This document shows positions 15,448 through 22,162 of a DNA stretch of 55,273 bases, in pieces (positions within the stretch are counted from its first letter, which is position 1; each line of letters begins with the position of its first letter). The notes beneath the pieces are model-generated. The model saw only the letters and a list, made by a program, of their open reading frames with translations, was not told the DNA's origin and searched no databases. Location of the stretch: positions 1-55,273 of the IMG/VR virus record IMGVR_UViG_3300047157_000034. One strand, given 5' to 3'. The DNA is from a virus. A program made the position numbers and the translations under genes.

Positions 15448-16152
15448 CTATCCTGCTGATGCTATTTGATGTGCAACTGCCGCGCTTGTCAACGCATCGA
15501 CATCTATATCCAATTCCTCTTTAGGAGCAGGAGTAGCCGCTTTGCCACGTGGTGGCGACGGAGCGTGAAGTTTCTGTATATACTCGTCAGGCACATAATG
15601 CTCTATCTCTGGCATGGCTTTGATAGCCGTATTCAAAGACGAGTGTTGATTCATAAACGATTTCAGTTGCTCACGAACTTTGTCAAACTTTGTCTTGATG
15701 CCTGCCCTTGTAGCTTCATTAGACTTACCGCCTTTAAACCAAGCCATAACAATAGGTGGTATGTCGCTCTCCGCAAAAGTAATTTTAGTATTATTATAGT
15801 AACTACCTGTATTGGGGTCAAAATGCTCTGGCGATAAACAGAATGGTTTGTCTTCTCTCTCAATAGTCACTCGTAGCCTACCACTCTCAGGGCAGTCAAC
15901 AGGCGGTTCTATAGTAACGTCTACACGTTTTGAGCGTGCTAAACGTGATGACCACTCGCTTGGCATTTTATCTCTTAGCTCTGGTGCTAGCTTCCATGAA
16001 ACTGTCTCTATCGCATCAGATAACGCTTTATACTCTGCGCTATTTTCTGTGACTGTCGCAGTCTCGTAAGGTTTTTGCGCAACACGAGACATATCATCTA
16101 CCTTAGATAATATCTCGTGTACAAGTGTGTCAGTTTTTCTTACATAAGCCAT
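15448..16152 (-). CDS. Hypothetical early protein (234 aa)
   Basis: Start ATG 16152 is preceded by AAAGGAGAAAC. The N-terminal half is helical (DTLVHEILSKVDDMSRVAQK) and includes a PxxLRDKMPSEW-like segment. The middle is beta-rich (GRLRVTIEREDKPFCLSPEH). The C-terminus has a Pro/Ala linker and an acidic helix. The layout faintly resembles small phage proteins annotated as Nmad5, but the similarity is too weak to assign. It lies between the VWA gene and the sigma-like gene in one operon. Confidence 0.55.
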   Translation of the reverse strand: MAYVRKTDTLVHEILSKVDDMSRVAQKPYETATVTENSAEYKALSDAIETVSWKLAPELRDKMPSEWSSRLARSKRVDVTIEPPVDCPESGRLRVTIEREDKPFCLSPEHFDPNTGSYYNNTKITFAESDIPPIVMAWFKGGKSNEATRAGIKTKFDKVREQLKSFMNQHSSLNTAIKAMPEIEHYVPDEYIQKLHAPSPPRGKAATPAPKEELDIDVDALTSAAVAHQIASAG

Positions 16153-16175
16153 ATGTTTCTCCTTTTTGGCTAGGT

Positions 16176-17351
16176 TTACGCATCGACATCAAACTCTATT
16201 ACTTGACCCCAATCAAAGTCGGGGCTATGAGTCGTGAGCCATACAGTGTCGTGCTTGGATGTGAAGTCGTTCTGATTGCCGTAACCATCAGTAAAATAGA
16301 CAACGACTTCGGGGTCTAAATCATGTTCATCAATATAATCGAAAACAGGATCAAACGCAGTACCACCTCCTCCATGCGGAGTTAGTTTGATTGGAAACTC
16401 TTCGGGTTCGTAAGTATCTACGTGTGCAACATCTGCGTCGCAATATATAACTGTCACAGACTTTGGATTGCACTGCTCGATTATCCTATTAACGTGTCCA
16501 CCAAATACATTCAGTTCTTCTTGTCTAATAGAACCTGATGTATCTATACCAAACACCACGTTACCCATGCGTGGGACGTAGTCATCTCCAGGGAGGTAAA
16601 GACCACGACCGATAAACCTACGATTAGGTCTTTTCCATGACCTACCATCTTTTAGCTTACTATTGAAGTATCGCTCTAGTTTATCGTACCAAGGTGTTTT
16701 TACGTTAACCAACTCGTCTATCATACGCTCGAGAGATGCAGGCAACTTACCCTTCTGCTTGGCTAGAGTCGCGGATTGTATAGCTTCGACCTTGGCTTTG
16801 GCTTCTATCTCTTTTACCTTACTCTCATCAAGTGGCTTACCCTGAGCATCTACAGGATCACCTATGTCTAAGCCAATACCACCGCCTGCTCCACCACCAG
16901 TATCTTCTGGTGGATCGTTGTACAGTTCTTCGGTGGCCTTATCTCTTGCACCATCAAAGTGACAACCACCTTCTATGAACTTACCGACTTTGGCGTCTAT
17001 AAGAGTATCGTTGATAACTAAGTCAGCGGATATGTTCCACATCTCAGGATCACGTGCGCCACGTCTTGTTGAATGGCATAGCATAAAGTGCATAGCTTCG
17101 TGTGCTAATAGAAAAATAGTATTCTGCAAGGGGTCTGGTAGGTGCGCTATGAAATGTGGGTTAAGCCGCATCTGCCCTACAGCGTCCATCGACGCAGTTT
17201 GTGTGTCGTAATCATATATAATAGTACGCTTACTCACAGCCATACCAAAGAAGGGGTGATGCAATATCAACCTCGCTTTGGCTTTAGTAACTAAGTCTTC
17301 CACCTTCTTTTGTTCTGGTGGTGACAATGGTTCTGGTATTTGGTCAAACAT
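16176..17351 (-). CDS. VWA/metallopeptidase-like protein (DUF2201 type)
   Basis: The ATG at 17351 (MFDQIPEPLSPP) is chosen over one eight codons upstream because GAGAGG precedes it and it overlaps the small upstream gene as TAATG. The 391-residue product has an N-terminal zincin-like domain with HEAMHFMLCH (HExxH at 84-88). A Gly/Asp linker follows (GGGAGGGIG), then a VWA-like domain with the MIDAS motif DTSGS (about residue 270), a Thr in GGGGTAFDP and YFTDG near the end. DUF2201 proteins pair with MoxR ATPases in bacteria. With its neighbour the protein may form a chaperone-like remodelling complex acting on an unknown target. Confidence 0.85.
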   Translation of the reverse strand: MFDQIPEPLSPPEQKKVEDLVTKAKARLILHHPFFGMAVSKRTIIYDYDTQTASMDAVGQMRLNPHFIAHLPDPLQNTIFLLAHEAMHFMLCHSTRRGARDPEMWNISADLVINDTLIDAKVGKFIEGGCHFDGARDKATEELYNDPPEDTGGGAGGGIGLDIGDPVDAQGKPLDESKVKEIEAKAKVEAIQSATLAKQKGKLPASLERMIDELVNVKTPWYDKLERYFNSKLKDGRSWKRPNRRFIGRGLYLPGDDYVPRMGNVVFGIDTSGSIRQEELNVFGGHVNRIIEQCNPKSVTVIYCDADVAHVDTYEPEEFPIKLTPHGGGGTAFDPVFDYIDEHDLDPEVVVYFTDGYGNQNDFTSKHDTVWLTTHSPDFDWGQVIEFDVDA

Positions 17352-17494
17352 TATAACCTCTCTTCTTTCTGCCATTTTTCATGTATAGCTTCTGCCATAC
17401 ATCTGGCGGTTAAACCTTCACGTTTTTCTATTTCGTCAAACGCTTGGTCGTTTGTCATGTCTTCGAGAAGACTACTCAACAACTCTTCTATCAT
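17351..17494 (-). CDS. Small linker gene in MoxR/VWA operon (47 aa)
   Basis: A 47-residue acidic/helical peptide (MIEELLSSLLEDMTNDQAFD, then EIEKREGLTARCMAEAIHEK) encoded on the minus strand. Its ATG overlaps the previous stop as ATGA, and its TAA overlaps the next ATG, so it is tightly coupled on both sides. The tight packing is strong evidence that it is a real gene. Function unknown; possibly an adaptor of the MoxR/VWA complex. Confidence 0.65.
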   Translation of the reverse strand: MIEELLSSLLEDMTNDQAFDEIEKREGLTARCMAEAIHEKWQKEERL

Positions 17495-18543
17495 AACACC
17501 AAGCCTTTCATTTTACCCATTAGGCTCTCAATGTCAGTCTTAGCTTGCGATCTAGCATTAGGGCTATGTCGTATGATCTCTTTACTTCCTGCTAGCCCTG
17601 AAGCGAGGGTGTTTAACTCAGTAATCTGTTTTCTAATTACTGGGTCGTCACTGAGACAGACTCGATTCATACGATCTGCAACCTCTACCATATTGTCGAT
17701 CAAGCTATCTCTAAACACAGAGCCATCTTCGCCTATAGGTATAGATAGTTTTTTAACGGCTTCGCCTAATGGTTTAACCATCTGCTCTACTACATGAGTA
17801 GCCGCCGTCGTCTGCACATCGTCCAGCTGGCGCTGTAACGACGACTTCTCTGCATCAGACATTCCGAAACGTGGGTCAAAGTCATCTACTTTAGGTATCG
17901 GACTATACTGCACGTCGATTGAGAAACGAGACCGCAAATCATCTACATCAGGATAGTCATTTATATTGGCAAGATCAGGATTACCTTTTGCATTACCTAT
18001 CTGCTGAATACGTGCAAAATCAGTCTGCACAACTTGATCCCAATTATCGCACAAAGTATCAATTGATGCATAAGCGTCGTCGACGAGGCCGCGCAGCCCC
18101 GATGTAAAATCGCTCCACGTCATCATGTTTAACATGCGTTGGCCTACTGCCCAAGGGACTGTGTTGTCGTTGACGTAAGTATAGACCGCCGTAAACTTAG
18201 CAACTGTTCGCTTGACAAGATTGTCTCGCCCATCAAACAGATGTTTATTAACACGGCCTGCACCATACTCTTCTGTTGCCGAAGCATCAGAGATGTAAGG
18301 GCGATACATACCACGCTTAAGCGTAACAAGGATTGCTTTCTCGTTGAGCGGTTTAACCTCTATCAACTGGCGAACAGGTTGTTCAGTTGGTAGTTTTTGG
18401 TTTGGTACGGGGCAGGGCTCATCAGCGACTACGTCGTCGTTTTCCGTACCAATCCCCACGTTGCCACCACTGTCGATGCTAGCTGATGAGTCGTCACTAT
18501 GCTTGAGCGCATCAGCTAAGGCTTGTTGTAATAACATATTCAT
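17491..18543 (-). CDS. DUF3150-like partner of MoxR/VWA module
   Basis: A 350-residue protein without enzymatic motifs. After a polar N-terminus it has VTLKRGMYRPYISDAS, FTAVYTYVNDNTVPWAVGQR and a helical C-terminus. The G-R-V-N-K...F...V...Y..V spacing is reminiscent of DUF3150, a family encoded next to MoxR ATPases and VWA proteins. I assign it mainly from context. It begins 11 bases after the MoxR gene and overlaps the small 47-aa gene, so it is translated with them. Confidence 0.5.
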   Translation of the reverse strand: MNMLLQQALADALKHSDDSSASIDSGGNVGIGTENDDVVADEPCPVPNQKLPTEQPVRQLIEVKPLNEKAILVTLKRGMYRPYISDASATEEYGAGRVNKHLFDGRDNLVKRTVAKFTAVYTYVNDNTVPWAVGQRMLNMMTWSDFTSGLRGLVDDAYASIDTLCDNWDQVVQTDFARIQQIGNAKGNPDLANINDYPDVDDLRSRFSIDVQYSPIPKVDDFDPRFGMSDAEKSSLQRQLDDVQTTAATHVVEQMVKPLGEAVKKLSIPIGEDGSVFRDSLIDNMVEVADRMNRVCLSDDPVIRKQITELNTLASGLAGSKEIIRHSPNARSQAKTDIESLMGKMKGLVL

Positions 18544-18554
18544 TTACTTTCCTC

Positions 18555-19562
18555 CTATTTAAATATGTCTTGGTTCTTAACTGCATACTCAGTAAACGCT
18601 TTGGTTGTCTGAATTGCAGGGTTCATTTTGAGTGCGTCAGTTAGATACACAACTGCAAACTCTTTGGGCATACGTGTCACGTACTTCATATCAACCTCAA
18701 AGCTATCTACTGTTGATGTCACAGACAAAGACGTTGCTACTGCGTAACGTACCGCAGGCTCTTTGGGTGTCTCCGTCGTCTCTGGATGCATTCTAATGAC
18801 GTCGATGTTAGGCATTTTTGACATCATATCTTTGGCCGCTACCCATTCAGCCGCCGCCCCTTCACCAACTTTACCCTCACATGCCATAAGATAAAGATCA
18901 GATGGTAGATCAGATGGTACTTCAGTGAATAGCTTAGTCCATGATCTCTGCGTAGGATTACTACGCCTACTAGGATCATAGTCATTCAGAAGATTAGGGC
19001 GTAGTCGCAAGAACGCTATGCCAAGTGGATCAACGTCATTCTCTAACGCCCAAGCACACCAGTCGTCGAGAGATGTCTCAACATCAAAGTGATACATGCG
19101 GTCGTTAAGGTGTCCTAACAACGGCTTCGCCCCCGCTCTGTCTTCGGCGCGGTTGCCAGTAGCGATGATGCACACATCTTTATCTAACTTAAAACATGGT
19201 GTTTCACGCTCTAACATAAAGCCTGCCGCCCATGTCTGGTGATGCAACGACGATTGATGCAATTCTTCCAAGACAATTAACCCACCGCCAGTGCCTTCGC
19301 GAAAATCGTAAAACATTTTAGATGGATTAAAGATTGTCATGCCGTCGTCGGTGACACTAGGTACACCAGTGAAGTCAACGACATCATGGTTGTTGATATG
19401 CACAACTAAGATGCGATCATCAGAGAACCCTAGTGCTTTACCTATTTGAACACTTACGTCGCTCTTGCCTTCCCCAGGTTTACCGACGATGTCGACAACA
19501 ACCTTGGGTGATTTTTGGTACATAGCTACCGCAGTAGCTTTGATTTGGGATATAGAACCCAT
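18555..19562 (-). CDS. MoxR-like AAA+ ATPase
   Basis: A 335-residue AAA+ protein: Walker A GKPGEGKSD (about residue 27), a Walker B-like GLIVLEEL (about 95), sensor 1 IIATGNR (about 132), and GHLNDRMYHFDVE, the MoxR arginine-finger block. The start at 19562 is chosen because GGAGGT lies 5 bases ahead; the upstream in-frame ATG (19574) is itself part of that ribosome-binding site. It heads an operon with a DUF3150-like protein, a 47-aa peptide and a VWA/metallopeptidase protein. It should power remodelling of a protein complex; it resembles CobS and other MoxR partners of VWA proteins. Confidence 0.9.
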   Translation of the reverse strand: MGSISQIKATAVAMYQKSPKVVVDIVGKPGEGKSDVSVQIGKALGFSDDRILVVHINNHDVVDFTGVPSVTDDGMTIFNPSKMFYDFREGTGGGLIVLEELHQSSLHHQTWAAGFMLERETPCFKLDKDVCIIATGNRAEDRAGAKPLLGHLNDRMYHFDVETSLDDWCAWALENDVDPLGIAFLRLRPNLLNDYDPSRRSNPTQRSWTKLFTEVPSDLPSDLYLMACEGKVGEGAAAEWVAAKDMMSKMPNIDVIRMHPETTETPKEPAVRYAVATSLSVTSTVDSFEVDMKYVTRMPKEFAVVYLTDALKMNPAIQTTKAFTEYAVKNQDIFK

Positions 19563-19616
19563 ATTTACCTCCATTTAGTTTGAGTGTGTATAAACGTGTT
19601 TAAATAATGTTACATG

Positions 19617-19645
19617 TAAATACACGTAAACATCTAAACTGTCAA
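19617..19645 (-). promoter_or_regulatory. Sigma-70 promoter for the MoxR operon
   Basis: On the minus strand TTGACA (19645-19640) is followed after exactly 17 bases by TATTTA (19622-19617). It lies about 55 bases ahead of the MoxR start. The spacer and downstream bases contain several GTTTACGTG / TTTACATG / AACACGTTTA variants related to the 9.4-kb and 12.3-kb sites, and may bind a common phage regulator. Confidence 0.65.
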
Positions 19646-19714
19646 CACGTTTATGGATAGACAGTTTGAATTAGCTGGCTGCGAGCTGTAACCACGACGG
19701 CTCTTCTCTTACAT

Positions 19715-19888
19715 TCACAGTGTTTCTTGTTGAACTTTAACTTCAATACCAAGTGATTTGACTAATGATATGACGCGGTCAGTCAGCGTCGTCGTTCCCG
19801 CAACTTTGGCGAATGTGTGAGCACGTTGGCAAACAGGATAAATAACTCGGTTGCCATAGTTGTTTGCGATGCGTACCGTTATGCTCAT
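19715..19888 (-). CDS. Small conserved phage protein (57 aa)
   Basis: A 57-residue protein beginning MSITVRIANNYGNRVIYPVC with FAKVAGTTTLTDRVISLVK after it. I recognise NNYGN..IYPVC...A..FA..AGT.TLT as a recurrent small phage family of unknown function, often encoded among early genes. The ATG overlaps the stop of the previous gene (ATGA) and GGAGGAGG lies just ahead, so translation should be strong. Cys20 is within the conserved block. Confidence 0.75.
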   Translation of the reverse strand: MSITVRIANNYGNRVIYPVCQRAHTFAKVAGTTTLTDRVISLVKSLGIEVKVQQETL

Positions 19889-20247
19889 GCTACCTCCTCC
19901 TGAAATTGTGACAACACGTCGTTAATCAGTTCATCAGTTAAAGTCTTGAGGTTGCGATGAGTCGTACTAGAAACTATGCAGTGTTGAGCATAGGCCGTCG
20001 AACACTGAGCATCATGTGCAGTGTACTTGGTAAACTCTGAAATAACGAAAGTACGCATAGCCTTTAGGTCGTGTCGGTGCGCGTTTACATATTCTCTATT
20101 ACGCAACCCATGATCTTGTCCAAGGTAAGAACCCTCTATCCAACAGCCAAATAGACTACGCGTTATGTGGTTGCAGTCAGTCAAGATTGCACCGCTTAGA
20201 TCGGACATGATGCGACCCTTTACGGTGTCGCGATTAAATGTATTCAT
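19885..20247 (-). CDS. Hypothetical early protein (120 aa)
   Basis: A 120-residue ORF with an upstream AAGGAGGTAGT Shine-Dalgarno. The product is polar, rich in His and Arg, with a probable helical core (LKAMRTFVISEFTKYTAHDA) and four Cys spread along its length. No family recognised. It is translationally coupled to the 57-aa gene downstream and follows a 43-aa membrane peptide gene. Confidence 0.6.
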   Translation of the reverse strand: MNTFNRDTVKGRIMSDLSGAILTDCNHITRSLFGCWIEGSYLGQDHGLRNREYVNAHRHDLKAMRTFVISEFTKYTAHDAQCSTAYAQHCIVSSTTHRNLKTLTDELINDVLSQFQEEVA

Positions 20248-20256
20248 ACTACCTCC

Positions 20257-20388
20257 TTACCCACCAAAACCGTAGGCTATAAAATTTAATAATACTGGTA
20301 TTGCTATGACGATAAGAAATGCACCTAATGATGTTGTGATGATTTCCCACCATGTCATGCTTGATAAGATTTCTTTGATAAGTCTCAT
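20257..20388 (-). CDS. Small membrane protein (43 aa)
   Basis: A 43-residue ORF (MRLIKEILSSMTWWEIITTS...) with one strong transmembrane helix (GAFLIVIAIPVLLNFIAYGF). The preceding AGGTGCAAC gives a weak ribosome-binding site. It lies just downstream of the tRNA in the direction of transcription. Its function is unknown; small membrane peptides in early phage regions often modify the host envelope. Confidence 0.55.
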   Translation of the reverse strand: MRLIKEILSSMTWWEIITTSLGAFLIVIAIPVLLNFIAYGFGG

Positions 20389-20403
20389 GTTGCACCTATT
20401 AAT

Positions 20404-20477
20404 TGGCAGAGGTTGTAGGAATTGAACCCACATCTACAAGGTTGGAACTTGTCGTGTTACCATTACACTAAACCTCT
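20404..20477 (-). tRNA. tRNA-Trp (anticodon CCA)
   Basis: A full cloverleaf on the minus strand: acceptor AGAGGTT/AACCTCT (7 perfect pairs), D arm GTGT/ACAC, anticodon arm ACAAG/CTTGT with loop TTCCAAC (anticodon CCA at the expected place), T arm GTGGG/CCTAC with loop TTCAATT, discriminator G and an encoded CCA tail. A1-U72 and G73 are the bacterial tRNA-Trp identity elements. It reads UGG codons, probably to support late translation. Confidence 0.93.
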
Positions 20478-20484
20478 ATGTGTG

Positions 20485-20751
20485 TGACGTTTGTTACTTA
20501 TGACGTTGCATTATGACGTTACGATAGTTGTAAGCCATTGAATACAAAGCGTTATGACGTTATGACGGACTAAAAGAGTAACAAGTAGAATTGTTGAACG
20601 TGTGGCAAAAATTGTACTACTGGCACACATATTTAACATTTTGGTATTCTTCTATATTAACGTCATAACGTCATAACGTCATAAAGGTCATACTAAATGG
20701 CTGTTTTTATTGAACATTTCATTATGACGTTTCATATGACGTTATGACGTT
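20485..20751. repeat. ATGACGTT / AACGTCAT 8-bp repeat array (candidate iterons)
   Basis: The octamer ATGACGTT occurs at 20500, 20513, 20554, 20724, 20736 and 20744, with near copies at 20484 and 20562. Its complement AACGTCAT occurs three times in perfect tandem at 20659, 20667 and 20675, with a degenerate fourth at 20684. Left and right clusters therefore read in one direction and the central block in the other, and the region between (20569-20658) is AT-rich and gene-free. The arrangement resembles iterons of a replication origin or a regulator-binding array. It sits between the first early gene and the tRNA, in a 281-bp stretch without ORFs. Confidence 0.75.
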
Positions 20752-20758
20752 TGTATGA

Positions 20759-21253
20759 TTAAGCAACTTCTCTTAGTTCTACAGTGTTAGAACCTTCGCG
20801 ATACTCGCTTAGTGCTCTGATCATAGCTTCTATTTGATCTGGGTGCTTCTTGAACTGTGTAGCCGCCCAAACTTTAACATCGAAAGGCTTCTCTTCTACT
20901 TCAGCCTTAGGTGGATCTATGTGCCACTGTTGGACTTCAGTAAAAAGATGCAAACAGAATGCTTGAACATCGTCAAACTCTGTGACTCTCTCGTTCTTCT
21001 GTTTTTTGTTAAGGGTGTACTGGCTCTTCTCTTTGTTCCAAGTCACTAACCCGTTGTCTTTTATCCAACGTTTGATGCGTTGTTGATTTATGCCGTTAGT
21101 CGCATTTATTAATCTTGTGAAGTACGTGGCATCACCATGTTCAAATGCATACCCTGCCGCGTTGCAAAGTACTTCGTGAACATTCTTTCTGATAGCTTCC
21201 GACGACTTTCTGATGCCACCAATTTTAACTCCCATTTGCTTAGATGTAAGCAT
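20759..21253 (-). CDS. Early protein, possibly DNA-binding
   Basis: A 164-residue protein, the first gene of the minus-strand arm, with GGAGG and then ATG at 21253. The N-terminus (SSEAIRKNVHEVLCNAAGYA) is followed by INQQRIKRWIKDNGLVTWNK, which looks like a winged helix, and an acidic C-terminal half with DVKVWAATQFKKHPDQIEAM. The repeat array starts 8 bases past its stop codon. A role as initiator or regulator acting on those repeats is an attractive guess from location only. I recognise the general type as a conserved phage early protein. Confidence 0.65.
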   Translation of the reverse strand: MLTSKQMGVKIGGIRKSSEAIRKNVHEVLCNAAGYAFEHGDATYFTRLINATNGINQQRIKRWIKDNGLVTWNKEKSQYTLNKKQKNERVTEFDDVQAFCLHLFTEVQQWHIDPPKAEVEEKPFDVKVWAATQFKKHPDQIEAMIRALSEYREGSNTVELREVA

Positions 21254-21309
21254 AGTATATCCTCCGATTAGGTTTAAGGGTTGTGGTAATATGCACCTGA
21301 GTGATGCAC

Positions 21310-21334
21310 ATTATATAAACCCCTTCAGGTTTAT
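21310..21334 (-). promoter_or_regulatory. Early promoter with embedded palindrome
   Basis: A perfect TATAAT (21315-21310, minus strand) lies about 57 bases ahead of the first early gene. Immediately upstream, within the -35/-10 spacer, is an inverted repeat with arms ATAAACC (21315-21321) and GGTTTAT (21328-21334) around a 6-base loop. The -35 is poor (CATAAT-like), so the promoter may need an activator or be controlled by a protein binding the palindrome. Confidence 0.5.
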
Positions 21335-21337
21335 TAT

Positions 21338-21438
21338 GGCCGCCGAACTTAATCGGTGAGGAACCTATTCATCGCACTAGGTGTGCGCTAGGTATCATGC
21401 GTGCGATTACACGCGTCCTATCCCATCTACTAACGGCC
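21338..21438 (+). other. Cloverleaf-like structured segment
   Basis: A GC-rich intergenic segment that can fold into a closing helix GGCCG (21338-21342)/CGGCC (21434-21438) enclosing three hairpins. These are CCGA/TCGG (21343-21356), CCTA..CGCAC/GTGCG..TAGG (21364-21392) and ATGCGTG/CACGCGT (21397-21416, with one U-G pair that favours a plus-strand RNA). It has no TTCRANY T loop and is not a normal tRNA. It may be a small RNA or leader element, or a DNA structure used in packaging. This assignment comes from hand folding only. Confidence 0.4.
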
Positions 21439-21653
21439 CCAGCTCTCTACCCACACCTACGCACTTGTCACGTGCTACGCCTTTCGACTTGCCTATGGTT
21501 TATCCTCGTCAGAGGGCATGCGCTCCAATCCATTGCGCGTAAATAATACGCTCGCAAAACTGTCACACGAATACCCTGAAGCATCTTCCGAAGGAGTAAC
21601 CTTAATTCCCGTCCTAAGACCTGAGGGCTTTCAAACTCCTTACTACTGGCGCA

Positions 21654-21692
21654 GGGGAAATGGAGAGGGGGAGGGGCCGATGGGGTGGCCCC
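21654..21692 (+). other. G-quadruplex / GC hairpin motif upstream of terminase
   Basis: Four runs of four or more G occur at 21654-21657, 21667-21671, 21673-21676 and 21682-21685, with loops of 9, 1 and 5 bases, fitting a G4 motif. The same bases can alternatively form a hairpin GGGGCC (21673-21678)/GGCCCC (21687-21692). This GC-rich block stands out from its AT-richer surroundings and lies about 120 bases before the small terminase gene, where pac or cos sites often are. The rest of 21439-21776 has no gene I can support; an ORF open from 21518 lacks a credible protein sequence before the terminase start. Confidence 0.5.
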
Positions 21693-21776
21693 CCAGCCCC
21701 AGCCCTTATGTAGTCCGTATATCGCAACCCCTATTTTTTACTAATGTTCCCCTTTTGTTCTACGTCATGCAGTTTC

Positions 21777-21805
21777 TTGACGAAAATCTGTGTATCTGTT
21801 ACTGT
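21777..21805 (+). promoter_or_regulatory. Possible late promoter before small terminase
   Basis: TTGACG (21777-21782), a 17-base spacer and TACTGT (21800-21805) make a reasonable sigma-70-like promoter directed into the packaging genes. The predicted transcription start would fall at or very near the ATG at 21812, so a leaderless message or an additional upstream promoter would be needed. Confidence 0.35.
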
Positions 21806-21811
21806 GTGCGT

Positions 21812-22162
21812 ATGAACGAGCGCGTAAATCATGTTATTGATCCGACAAAGGTAGACCAACCTATCTTAACCTCTGCTGAACTGGCCAAGATTGAGGAAGA
21901 TCCCTCTTTAATGGAGACTGTTGCGAGGCTGCTGGGGGCTGTAAACCTCGACAATTTGTTTCGCACCATGCAAAACCCTGAGATAAATCCAACTGCGCGT
22001 ATAGAATTTCAAAAAATGCTTAATAAAATGGGCCGACTAGAACCTGACACCAAGGCAGATGTCTCTGGGCAGGGCCCGCAAGTTGTAATCAACATTACAA
22101 GAGCCAAAGACCAAGACGATGCGATCACGATAGAAGGGCAACCTATTCCAGATGATGCATGA
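21812..22162 (+). CDS. terS: Terminase small subunit (probable)
   Basis: ATG 21812 gives a 116-residue protein, MNERVNHVIDPTKVDQPILT onward. Start at 21518 is rejected because the extra sequence is Pro/Gly-rich and derived from the G-rich structured region. The protein is mostly helical (LTSAELAKIEEDPSLMETVA, then EFQKMLNKMGRLEP) with a short beta C-terminus VVINITRAKD. It lies immediately before and overlaps the large terminase gene by 11 bases, the standard place for the DNA-recognition subunit of the packaging motor. The family match is by position and general features. Confidence 0.65.
   Translation: MNERVNHVIDPTKVDQPILTSAELAKIEEDPSLMETVARLLGAVNLDNLFRTMQNPEINPTARIEFQKMLNKMGRLEPDTKADVSGQGPQVVINITRAKDQDDAITIEGQPIPDDA

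Noticed and set aside
20404-20477. tRNA as a phage attachment site (attP)
   Set aside because: There is no integrase or excisionase set, and the tRNA is a complete functional gene among early genes, so integration is not supported.
20659-20682. Tandem octamers as a CRISPR array
   Set aside because: The units are 8 bp with no spacers and occur in both orientations; no cas genes other than a lone Cas4/RecB-like nuclease.
21518-21811. Upstream part of the small terminase ORF, from the ATG at 21518
   Set aside because: The translation is Pro/Gly-rich, derives from the G-rich structured segment and has no family resemblance. The ATG at 21812 gives a normal-looking terminase.
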